The position numbers were made by a program, and so were the translations under genes. Shown one piece after another: positions 18,074-25,957 of a DNA stretch of 64,000 nt. The first letter of the stretch is position 1, and each line of letters opens with the position of its first letter. Under the pieces are notes generated by a model. The model was not told where the DNA came from, did no database searches, and worked only from the letters and a program-made list of their open reading frames with translations. The DNA lies in NCBI GenBank assembly GCA_024232355.1, contig JAAEPW010000256.1:1-64000 (forward strand). The letters run 5' to 3'. Source of the DNA: Chloroflexota bacterium. GTDB lineage: Bacteria > Chloroflexota > Anaerolineae > B4-G1.

Positions 18074-18434
18074 CTAGATATTGTCTGCCTGATCCGGTAA
18101 AGCACCGGTGCCAATTGGTTTGGTGATATAGCCATCATAGCGGACTGTCATTGCTTTTTCCCGTTCATCCTCCATCACGTGGGCCACGAGTGCCACAATG
18201 GGGATGTGCGCTGTCTCTGGCTGCGATTTTAGAGTCCGAGTAGCATCATATCCGCTTACTTTGGGTAATTGCATATCCATCAGGATGAGGTCTGAAAGCT
18301 GGCAAGTAGCGCTCGATTGCTTCCTCTCCGTTCATCGCAATTAGGAGATGATATCCGTGGGGACATAGGACAGCCATCACCAGTTTGCAGTTCAGATTAC
18401 TATCTTGGACGATAAGGATGGTTTCGTTGGCCAT
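18074..18434 (-). pseudogene. Frameshifted DivK-like single-domain response regulator
   Basis: The two halves of a receiver are in different frames. The first (from ATG 18434) reads MANETILIVQDSNLNCKLV...GEEAIERYLPAFRPH. The second resumes near 18290 as LILMDMQLPKVSGYDATRTL...DGYITKPIGTG and stops at 18074. The phospho-Asp lies in LMDMQLP. The first acidic position is Gln-Asp where Glu-Asp is usual. The join lacks a consistent frame, so a one-base indel near 18285-18300 is required. It sits between two related hybrid kinases and would have been a natural relay partner for them. A sequencing error is possible because the rest of the domain is well preserved. Confidence 0.8.
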
Positions 18435-18577
18435 GTAATTGTTCCCCAAGACAATTATAGGATTTTTGACGTTATGGTCAAGGATGCAAAAAGGGGCAGA
18501 TAGGTTCTGCCCCAGTAGTAAATTGTTTAACATTGAGGATTGTGACGACTCGGTCAGCGTTGAGGAGATTGTCTATT

Positions 18578-21500
18578 TCAATTGTCTGGATTTATGGGGC
18601 CAGCATTGGGGAGTGAAAAGGAGAATGCCGTGCCATGTCCATACTCGCTTTCAAGCCAGATGCGTCCTCCGTGCATCTCGACCAGCCGTCTGCTGATGTT
18701 CAACCCCAATCCAGTGCCATTAACTTTGGCCGATGCATCACCTGCCTGGCAGAATTTCTCAAAGATGACTTTTTGATCCTCGGGTTTGATTCCCACGCCG
18801 GTATCGGTCACGGAGAAGATTGTTGTGGATGGGTTGGTTTGATGGCAGGAGAGGGTGATGGTTCCTTTGTTGGGGGTGAACTTGTTGGCATTGCTGAGCA
18901 GATTGAGCAGTACTTGTTTGATGCGAAAACGGTCGGCGGTGAGTGGGGGCAGACCATTGATCGGCTCTATGACCAGTGTTTGCGACTTTTTCTCGATCAT
19001 TGGTGCGATTGTCGCTTGTACATCCGCCAATAGCTCGCCTGTTTTAAAAGCCACTGGTTCCAACGTCATATGCCCGGCCTCGATTTTGGAGAGGTCGAGG
19101 ATGTCATTGATCAGGGCCATCAGATGTTCTCCACTGGTGAGGATGTCTTGCACACATTTCTCCTGCTTGACAGGCATTTCGCCGATCATTCCCTTGAGCA
19201 GTACGTCAGAGAGACCAATGATAGAGTTGAGGGGGGTGCGGAGTTCGTGACTCATATTGGCGAGAAATTGATCCTTGAGCCGGTCGAGTTCTTGCAAGCG
19301 GGCGTTTGCGTCTTCCAGCGCCTCAGCTCGTTGTTGCAACTCGGCTCTGGCTATCGCAACTTCGGTGAACAAGCGAACGCGTTCTACAAGCACGGCTAGG
19401 TTGCTGGACAACGTGCTTAACAACCGCAAGTCGTCGTTCGTAAAGGCGTCGAGTCGAGGGCTCGCGACATTGAGGACTCCAATGATGAATGGGCCGGTGG
19501 CCAAAGGGACGCAGAGTTCAGATCTGATATCGGTGTTCATTTCATAATAACGGGGCTCTAGTCGTACATCGGGTACGATGAGAGGTTTGCCATGCTGTGC
19601 TACCCAACCACTGATCCCCTCGTCCAGACTGAGACTTAGGTTATGAACTTCCTCGATAGGATAGCCAACGCTGGCTTCTATACGCAACGTATTATTTTTA
19701 GAGTCTATCAGCATGATTGCAACGCGCGTGTCTCGCAGCGCGGAAGCCAGGGCCTCAGCTGCAGCTTGTAGTGCATCTTCCAGACGTATCCCGGAAGCAG
19801 TCGCCAAACTCACGTTATGGAGCAACTGAAGTTCGTTCACTTGACGTTGAGTCTCTGAGAATAAGCGGGCGTGATCCAGTGCGATGGCTGCTTGGTGGGT
19901 CAGTGTTTGGCCCGTTGCGGTTTCTCCTTGGGTAAAGCGGCGAGGTGCTTGACTTTCCCATACCACGGCCAGGCCCATTGTATTGCCGTGGGCCGCCATT
20001 GGCAACAGCAGTGCAGCCTGCGCGTCGTGGGCTCTTAAATTAGCTTGATCGTGTGGACCTATCTCAGAATCGTCTATTCGTATCTGTTTGGGCCTGCTTT
20101 TGTCAAGAACCTCTGCCGCGGCGGGAAAATTGGTCAGTGGGTAAGTCTGATCTATATTCGAGTAAAATGCTTCTCCGATAAAGTCCGAAGACCCATAATC
20201 AGCAATGATGGTGATGGTGTTTTGTTCTGTATCTGGCTTGTAGATTTCGACACTAGTGCTGTTCAATGCCTCGCACAAGCTACGAGCTACGTAGGGCAGC
20301 ATTTGGTTCATATCAAGGGTGGACGAGAGAGCTGCTGTGACGTTGTGGAGCAGGAGAGTCTCGCGCAAGTGTGCGTGAGTTTGTTCGTACAAGCGCGAGT
20401 TGTCAATTGCCAGGGCCACTTGGTGAGAAAAAGCAAAAGCCAAACGCGCTGCATCCTGATTGTACGCGTCTGGATAATGAGAACCTATCAGCATCACGCC
20501 GATGACTCTGTTTTTGGAGATCAATGGCACGCCCAGCCAAGAGCGTACGAGTTCCTTTGGTGTTTTGTTCAAGTTTGAGGATGGCACTACATTCTCAATG
20601 TGAGGCGGCGATTCTGATGTGTGATGCCCATTGGGGAAAATGACGGGACCGCGTTGATCTACAATCTGCTGTACCAGTGGTAGTTTTTCTAGGGCGAGCC
20701 CTTGCAAAAAAGGGTGATCCAAGCCGCGAGAGGCAACGGGCCAGGCGGTGGGCGAACCATTACTGCGTGTTCCATTGTTAGGAATATTGGCGGTATGCAA
20801 CAAACTGACCGAAGCTGCGTCGTATGGTATCACTTGCTGGAGGCCATCCAGGACACGCTCCAGCAATTTGTCGAGTTGGAGCGTCATGCTCAGGGCCTGG
20901 GCGACTGTGTTGAGGGCTGTCAACTCTTTGTTGCGGCGTTGCAAAAACTGTTCAACCTGTTTTCGTTCAGTGATATCGCGTACAATAGATAGGAAGAGTT
21001 TGTCATCACGTTCCGTCAGTGGTGCAAGGGTTACTTCGATGGGAATCTGGGTGCCATTACGGTGCAAAGCCAAGGTCTCAAAGGCTGCGTCGGGAGCTAC
21101 ATTAGATGACGAGTCGATTTGACGTGGCGGTCGTAGATGTGTGCCTTTGGCTTCCAGATCGGATGTTTTCATCGACAATAATTCTTTGCGGGTGTAGCCC
21201 AATAGTTGGCAGGTGCGATGATTAACGTCAACGATCTTTTCGTTTCCGTCTTCTAAAAGAATGGCATCGTTTGCTTGCTCGAACAGTGTTTTGTAGCGCG
21301 CTTTACTTTCCCGAAGTGCTGATTCTACTCGTTTGCGTTCGGCAATTTCTTGTTCCAGTTCTTTGGCATAATCTACCAGACTGCTCTGTAATTCGAGCAC
21401 CCGCATAGCGCTCTGCAAGCGGGCGCGCAACTCGTCTGGATCGATGGGCTTGGTTAGATAGTCATCGGCTCCTGCCTGTAGCCCTTCGATGAGGTTCTCT

Positions 21501-21763
21501 TTGCTTTTCTTTTTTCCTGTCAGAAGGATGATATAGGTTGGCTTGGAATCAAACGTTTCACGGAATTTGCGACAGACCTCGACTCCGTTCATCTCGGGCA
21601 TTATCCAATCCAAGATAACCAATTGGGGTGCGGTCTTTTGTGACAGGGCTTGCCATGCTTCTTGGCCATCGCAAGTAGTGGTGACGTCGTGCCCCAATTC
21701 GATCAATGTCTCTTGAAGCCAATAGCGGTGAGTTTGACTGTCGTCGGCAATCAATATCTTCAT
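18578..21763 (-). CDS. Soluble kinase: receiver + PAS + 3 GAF + HK
   Basis: This 1061-residue protein begins with a receiver (1-120; IADDS, ILDWIMPEMNG, Asp52; DDYLTKP). A PAS domain follows (about 150-275; ITERKQVE exit motif), then three GAF domains (about 285-455, 465-635, 645-795). The HisKA box is NMSHELRTPLNS (His839), and the ATPase domain ends at 1055 (NLLSNANKFTP, DTGVGI, GTGLGLNIS). There is no C-terminal receiver. The N-terminal receiver makes it an intermediate in a relay, or a kinase gated by phosphorylation. Start ATG 21763 has AAAGGA upstream. It shares order and sequence with the kinase at 14832-18050, with the broken receiver gene between them. Confidence 0.92.
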   Translation of the reverse strand: MKILIADDSQTHRYWLQETLIELGHDVTTTCDGQEAWQALSQKTAPQLVILDWIMPEMNGVEVCRKFRETFDSKPTYIILLTGKKKSKENLIEGLQAGADDYLTKPIDPDELRARLQSAMRVLELQSSLVDYAKELEQEIAERKRVESALRESKARYKTLFEQANDAILLEDGNEKIVDVNHRTCQLLGYTRKELLSMKTSDLEAKGTHLRPPRQIDSSSNVAPDAAFETLALHRNGTQIPIEVTLAPLTERDDKLFLSIVRDITERKQVEQFLQRRNKELTALNTVAQALSMTLQLDKLLERVLDGLQQVIPYDAASVSLLHTANIPNNGTRSNGSPTAWPVASRGLDHPFLQGLALEKLPLVQQIVDQRGPVIFPNGHHTSESPPHIENVVPSSNLNKTPKELVRSWLGVPLISKNRVIGVMLIGSHYPDAYNQDAARLAFAFSHQVALAIDNSRLYEQTHAHLRETLLLHNVTAALSSTLDMNQMLPYVARSLCEALNSTSVEIYKPDTEQNTITIIADYGSSDFIGEAFYSNIDQTYPLTNFPAAAEVLDKSRPKQIRIDDSEIGPHDQANLRAHDAQAALLLPMAAHGNTMGLAVVWESQAPRRFTQGETATGQTLTHQAAIALDHARLFSETQRQVNELQLLHNVSLATASGIRLEDALQAAAEALASALRDTRVAIMLIDSKNNTLRIEASVGYPIEEVHNLSLSLDEGISGWVAQHGKPLIVPDVRLEPRYYEMNTDIRSELCVPLATGPFIIGVLNVASPRLDAFTNDDLRLLSTLSSNLAVLVERVRLFTEVAIARAELQQRAEALEDANARLQELDRLKDQFLANMSHELRTPLNSIIGLSDVLLKGMIGEMPVKQEKCVQDILTSGEHLMALINDILDLSKIEAGHMTLEPVAFKTGELLADVQATIAPMIEKKSQTLVIEPINGLPPLTADRFRIKQVLLNLLSNANKFTPNKGTITLSCHQTNPSTTIFSVTDTGVGIKPEDQKVIFEKFCQAGDASAKVNGTGLGLNISRRLVEMHGGRIWLESEYGHGTAFSFSLPNAGPINPDN

Positions 21764-21845
21764 CTGACGTTTTCCTTTGCCATTAGGTGATTGGTTTGGC
21801 AGCAGAGTATTCTGTGTGAGCGTGGTTTAGGTATATAGGTATATG

Positions 21846-22123
21846 GCTTGTTCATAGCTTGATGAACAAGCAAAGCTTGTTTATACACTATAGCGCAGAA
21901 ACCGTTTTTTAGTGTTTCATTTGTGTTACAGGAACGTTTCTAGGGGAATGGAGTGGCATTTTGTGTTGTCAGACTAGTGCAGAGTTGGGCGTAAATATCC
22001 CCAAATACCAAACTTTGACGCCCAACTGCTCAAGTGTTTCGCGGTAGATTAGCATCATAATAGGTAGTTTGCGTTGATAGTCGGCAATTCTGAACTGTAG
22101 GTTTATTTACGCCGCGAAACACT
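21846..22123. promoter_or_regulatory. Upstream region with several hairpins and a shared 23-bp motif
   Basis: This 369-bp gap (21764-22132) has no gene. It holds GCTTGTTCAT/ATGAACAAGC (21846-21871), overlapping a second hairpin AACAAGC-AAA-GCTTGTT, so the two are mutually exclusive. AGTTGGGCGT/ACGCCCAACT pairs 21983-21992 with 22018-22027. AGTGTTTCGCGG/CCGCGAAACACT pairs 22033-22044 with 22112-22123. A 23-bp stretch at 21918-21940 is 20/23 identical to 35542-35564, upstream of the giant kinase. The last hairpin could end transcription of the receiver gene at 22133. Confidence 0.5.
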
Positions 22124-22132
22124 AGGATTTGC

Positions 22133-22558
22133 TTACACGCTTTCTGGTATCGTGACGACTGACAGAAATAGTCCCAGTTTGCTAATTGCGTCGGAGAACT
22201 GCTGGTAGCTCACGGGCTTGGTCATGTACACGTTGCAGCCGAGACTATAGCATCGAGATACTTCGCGATCATCGTCTGTAGTGGTTAGGATGATTACGGG
22301 AATTCGTTTGGTCCTTTTGTCTGCCTTGATGCGTTTGAGTACCTGGTACCCGTCAAGCACCGGCATATTCAGATCCAAGAGCACTAGCAGAGACGAAGGA
22401 CATTCGTCGCTGAACAGATAATCAATCGCTTGCTGACCATCACTGACGTGAACGATTTGGTTCGTAATGTTTGAACGGTGCAGGTTCTTTTCAATCAAAC
22501 GGGCATGGCCTGGATCGTCTTCTACCAGGAGAATGATGACTTGTTCTACTTTAGACAT
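22133..22558 (-). CDS. Single-domain response regulator (Rcp1-like)
   Basis: This 141-residue receiver has VEDDPGHARLIEKNL, LLDLNMPVLDG (Asp62), LTTTDDD and MTKPV, and no output domain. The long loop before the phospho-Asp and the ending SKLGLFLSVV are typical of Rcp1, the response-regulator partner of phytochrome-type kinases. Its ATG overlaps the last eight bases of the upstream kinase gene (ATGTCTAA), so the two are co-translated and are surely partners. A paralogue with the same overlap lies at 25514-25957. It probably relays phosphate to an Hpt or kinase target elsewhere. Confidence 0.92.
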   Translation of the reverse strand: MSKVEQVIILLVEDDPGHARLIEKNLHRSNITNQIVHVSDGQQAIDYLFSDECPSSLLVLLDLNMPVLDGYQVLKRIKADKRTKRIPVIILTTTDDDREVSRCYSLGCNVYMTKPVSYQQFSDAISKLGLFLSVVTIPESV

Positions 22559-24188
22559 TGTGATTTCCTTTCATTTCGAGGGGATAATTCGGAATCGTAA
22601 ATATAAATGTTGTTCCTATGCCGAGTTCAGATTCGCACCAAATGCGTCCGCTATGGCGGCGAATCAAGGTTTGGACATAGGCCAATCCCATACCTTTTCC
22701 TGGAACGTTTAACTTTCCAACCCGGCGAAAGGGCGCAAACACTTTGTACATATCGTCCTTGGCAATTCCGCGCCCATTGTCGCGGATACGGAATGTTGTC
22801 CCGTCGTGATTGCTTTCGGCGGTGATTTCAATCTCTCCAGGACGATCAGGGACAAGATAGAGCACAGCATTGGTCAAGAGATTGTCGATAATTTGTTTCA
22901 TTGAGGTTCGATCGGCAACCACCTTGGGTAACGAGTTTGTTGTCACTTTGATACGATGCTCTGCTATCTGGAGAGATAGGACCTGTAAGGTTTTCTGAAC
23001 GAGAGATTCCATATTGACTGGTTCTAGTTCTAGTTCGCGGTGGCCCAAGCGAGATAGTTCTGAAAGGGCGTTGGTCAAGTGATTCAGGTGGCTCACAGAA
23101 GAGTCTATAAAATCCAATGCCTCTGGGATGTCTGCTTGAAAAATAGTTATAGTTTGACGTTGCGTTTCATTCAAATGGGGAAAGGCCGTGTTCAACATGG
23201 ATATTACTTGTCCAAAGGTGAGGCGAAGTTCGGCTGAAAATCCCTGAAGATTGACCAATGGAGTTCGCAGGTTGTGAGAAGCAACGTAGGTAAATCTGCC
23301 CAGTTCCTCGTTGCGTGTTTCTAATTCAAAGGTGCGCTGTTGTAGTTTGTCAACTAGTCGAGCGTTTTCAATGGCGATGGCTGCCGAGGCTGACAATGGC
23401 TCTAGTAATTCCAAGTCTGTTGTATCAAAGCGATTTATTGTTTTATCTGTCACTTGAAGCACGCCAATTGCATTTTGTTTGATCTTGAGCGGGACGCTGA
23501 GGATGGAGCGGGTCATCAATCCGGTTTCCTGGTCTACGTTTCGGGAGTGGCGTATATCCTCTTGTGTGTTGCCTACGATTAGGCTTTTGCCATGATGGGC
23601 TACCCAACCTGCGATTCCTTCTCCTGGGGCCAGACGCCAGCCCCGTACTATTTCACTTTGGGGGCCTGCGGCTTGTCGGCATACTAATTCTTTGGTATTT
23701 GGATCAGTCAACCACACAGAACATGCGACCACGTTCATCAGATGGCGGACTTGTTCTAGAATGATGGCAAGCACTTGGTCCAGGTCGAGGGTAGCGTTGA
23801 GTGTCTGGCTTGCTCGGTTGAGCATGGCCAGTGCGCTGTTGCGTTGGAGTAATGCCTCCTCTGCCCGATGGCGTGCGGTGACTTGTCGTTTTCCCAGATC
23901 GCAGAGTTGGCCAACTCCGGTGCCAATCAATACGATAAGAATAGCGCCTGGCACTCCTTGGCTAAGTATATTCCAGTCTGCCCAGCCGACTAGGGCTACA
24001 AGCGATATGTTCAGAGGAAAAACCAGCAGGCCAGAGAGTAATCCTGCTCGACCCCCAAAAAACAGCCCCATCATACTAACTGGCAATACGGCCAGCGCGA
24101 CAGTCATTGCCCCTATCAGGTTGTAAAGGGGGATAAACACCAGCAGGTATGTGATCCAGACTACCACAGCAAATATTTTTTGTTTCAT
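22551..24188 (-). CDS. Membrane histidine kinase with GAF domain
   Basis: This 545-residue protein has about four hydrophobic helices at 5-92 (MASE-like membrane region, no large loop), a short coiled coil, and a GAF domain (about 115-280) whose GWRLAPGEGIAGWVA segment also occurs in the kinase at 58511. The H-box FTYVASHNLRTPLVNLQGF (His305) is the phytochrome/Rcp1-partner type. The ATPase domain follows (NLLTNAVLYL, DNGRGI, GKGMGLAYV). The C-terminal kinase half is a close relative of those at 25950 and 29102. It overlaps the receiver gene at 22133-22558 by 8 nt. The start has GGAAAAG upstream. A membrane-perceived or cytoplasmic GAF signal is possible. Confidence 0.9.
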   Translation of the reverse strand: MKQKIFAVVVWITYLLVFIPLYNLIGAMTVALAVLPVSMMGLFFGGRAGLLSGLLVFPLNISLVALVGWADWNILSQGVPGAILIVLIGTGVGQLCDLGKRQVTARHRAEEALLQRNSALAMLNRASQTLNATLDLDQVLAIILEQVRHLMNVVACSVWLTDPNTKELVCRQAAGPQSEIVRGWRLAPGEGIAGWVAHHGKSLIVGNTQEDIRHSRNVDQETGLMTRSILSVPLKIKQNAIGVLQVTDKTINRFDTTDLELLEPLSASAAIAIENARLVDKLQQRTFELETRNEELGRFTYVASHNLRTPLVNLQGFSAELRLTFGQVISMLNTAFPHLNETQRQTITIFQADIPEALDFIDSSVSHLNHLTNALSELSRLGHRELELEPVNMESLVQKTLQVLSLQIAEHRIKVTTNSLPKVVADRTSMKQIIDNLLTNAVLYLVPDRPGEIEITAESNHDGTTFRIRDNGRGIAKDDMYKVFAPFRRVGKLNVPGKGMGLAYVQTLIRRHSGRIWCESELGIGTTFIFTIPNYPLEMKGNHNV

Positions 24189-24362
24189 TTAGGCTTTTCC
24201 AGTTGTTAAATCCTCCCAAAATTTGCAGTGGAGAATCTCATAAATCGCACGCGAGTTACAGAATAAACAAAAGCTCAAGGAATTCCGTCATAATATGCTT
24301 TTCAAGGTGTTGTTGACTGCATCACAAAATCTGTTTGGGAGATTTATTTCTCTGGAATTCCC

Positions 24363-25508
24363 TTACTCATTGTCACTTTGCGGTAAGGTAAACCAAAAGG
24401 TGCTCCCGGCACCCACTTTGCTCTCGACCCCAACTTGACCGTCAAGTTTTTTCACGATGCGCCGCGCGATGGATAATCCCAGACCATGTCCTTTGGCTCG
24501 AGTGCGGTCGATCCTGGTAAAAGGCGTAAATAGCCGCTCTTGTTCCTCTGGGGTGAGGCCGGCGCCGTTGTCGCGTACCCAAAAATGCACTGGTTGGTTG
24601 GGGTCTTCTGGAGCAGTCGCGCCCAACTCGATGTGTGGTGGTTGTCCTCCGTATTTGATGGCGTTGCTGAGATAGTTGACCCATACCTCTTCCAGCCAAG
24701 GGTCGTAGCCTCTTGCCAGCGGCCATTTTTCGGGCACGCTGATTTGAGCCTGATGTTCTTCGATCAAATAGCCCAGACGTTCTTGAACGGCAGCCACGAT
24801 GCTGGTCATATCTAGTAGTTTTAGTTCTATGTTGAGCTCGTCTACTTTGCGCACGCTTGCCAGTAGAAGCAGTTCGTCGATGATATTGCTCATCTTTTTC
24901 CCACTCCGGGCGATTGTCTGGAGATATCCGCGCAAATCTTTGTCTGGCAGTGTGTCGTAATCGGCGGCCAACACTTGGGCAAATCCGACGATGTGGGCCA
25001 ATGGCCCTTTGAGGTCGTGGGCCACGGTGTGGGCAAAGGCGTCCAGTTCCTCGTTGCGAGCTTCCAACTCGGCAGTATATTGACGCAGCGATTCTTCAGC
25101 CTGCTGTTTTTCTTCCATTAGACGCTGTTGTTGGAGCACCCGTTCAATTACAGCAGGTAGTAAATCGAGATATCCACCATCTACGTCCTTGACAATGTAA
25201 TCGCTTGCCCCTAGTTTCATAGCTTCTACAGCAATTTGCTCGCTGCCCGTGCCGGTGACCATAATCGTGGGCGGCAGTGGGCCTTGAGAAGCCAAGATAC
25301 GAATCACTTCCAGCCCATTGTGAATGGGCATCGCTTGATCTGTTGCGATCACATCATAGAAACCCACATGATACATTTCCAGACCTTCCTCGCCGTTTCG
25401 GGCGATATCTACCATATAACCTGCTCGTCGCAGTTTTTTTTGAAAGAGACGAGCCAAGCCGGGATCATCTTCCATGTACAGTATGTGGATGGGTTTGCTT
25501 TCGAGCAT
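24363..25508 (-). CDS. Receiver-histidine kinase protein
   Basis: This 381-residue soluble protein has an N-terminal receiver (1-125; YMEDD, IATDQAMPIHNG, Asp57; the usual Lys lies in SDYIVKD). A short coiled coil leads to the HisKA box AFAHTVAHDLKGPLAHIVGF (His164). The ATPase domain has NYLSNAIKYGG, DNGAGL and GHGLGLSIA. With no other sensor, its input is phosphorylation of the receiver, most likely by the co-transcribed kinase and receiver just upstream (25514 and 25950). It therefore looks like a second tier in a relay. Its start lies 5 bp after the stop of the receiver gene at 25514. Confidence 0.9.
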   Translation of the reverse strand: MLESKPIHILYMEDDPGLARLFQKKLRRAGYMVDIARNGEEGLEMYHVGFYDVIATDQAMPIHNGLEVIRILASQGPLPPTIMVTGTGSEQIAVEAMKLGASDYIVKDVDGGYLDLLPAVIERVLQQQRLMEEKQQAEESLRQYTAELEARNEELDAFAHTVAHDLKGPLAHIVGFAQVLAADYDTLPDKDLRGYLQTIARSGKKMSNIIDELLLLASVRKVDELNIELKLLDMTSIVAAVQERLGYLIEEHQAQISVPEKWPLARGYDPWLEEVWVNYLSNAIKYGGQPPHIELGATAPEDPNQPVHFWVRDNGAGLTPEEQERLFTPFTRIDRTRAKGHGLGLSIARRIVKKLDGQVGVESKVGAGSTFWFTLPQSDNE

Positions 25509-25513
25509 AACGT

Positions 25514-25957
25514 TTACTCCTCGTGTGGTACGGTGACTATGGAGAGGAACAATCCAACTTTGTGGATCACGTCGGAAAACTGTTCATAGTCTACGGGTTT
25601 GGTCAAATAGGCGTTACATCCCAGGTCGTAGCATCGGGTGATCTCGCTGTGGTCGTCTGTAGTGGTCAAGACGATCACCGGAATGCGCTTGGTGTATTCA
25701 TTTGCCTTTATGCGTTCAAGTACCTGATATCCGTCCAGCACCGGCATATTTAGGTCCAGCAGTATCAGTATTGGAGAAGCGGCATCGTCATGTGCGAATT
25801 CGCCTTTGCTGAGTAAATAATCCATCGCTTGTTGACCGTTGCTGACGTGGATGATGTTGTTTGAAATGTTGGATCGCTGTAAATTTTTTTGTATCAAACG
25901 GGCGTGGCCTGGATCATCTTCTACCAGGAGAATCGTGACTTGGTGTAGGTTAGCCAT
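25514..25957 (-). CDS. Single-domain response regulator (Rcp1-like), paralogue of 22133
   Basis: This 147-residue receiver has LLVEDDPGHARLIQKNLQRSN, LLDLNMPVLDG (Asp68), LTTTDDH and LTKPV. It differs from its paralogue at 22133 mainly by a six-residue insertion in the loop before the phospho-Asp (KGEFAHDD region). ATG 25957 is chosen because AAGGAGA lies just upstream; it overlaps the last eight bases of the LacI-fold kinase gene (ATGGCTAA), the same junction as at 22551/22558. A longer frame upstream is only kinase DNA in another frame. It is probably phosphorylated by the upstream kinase and passes phosphate to the receiver-kinase at 24363. Confidence 0.92.
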   Translation of the reverse strand: MANLHQVTILLVEDDPGHARLIQKNLQRSNISNNIIHVSNGQQAMDYLLSKGEFAHDDAASPILILLDLNMPVLDGYQVLERIKANEYTKRIPVIVLTTTDDHSEITRCYDLGCNAYLTKPVDYEQFSDVIHKVGLFLSIVTVPHEE

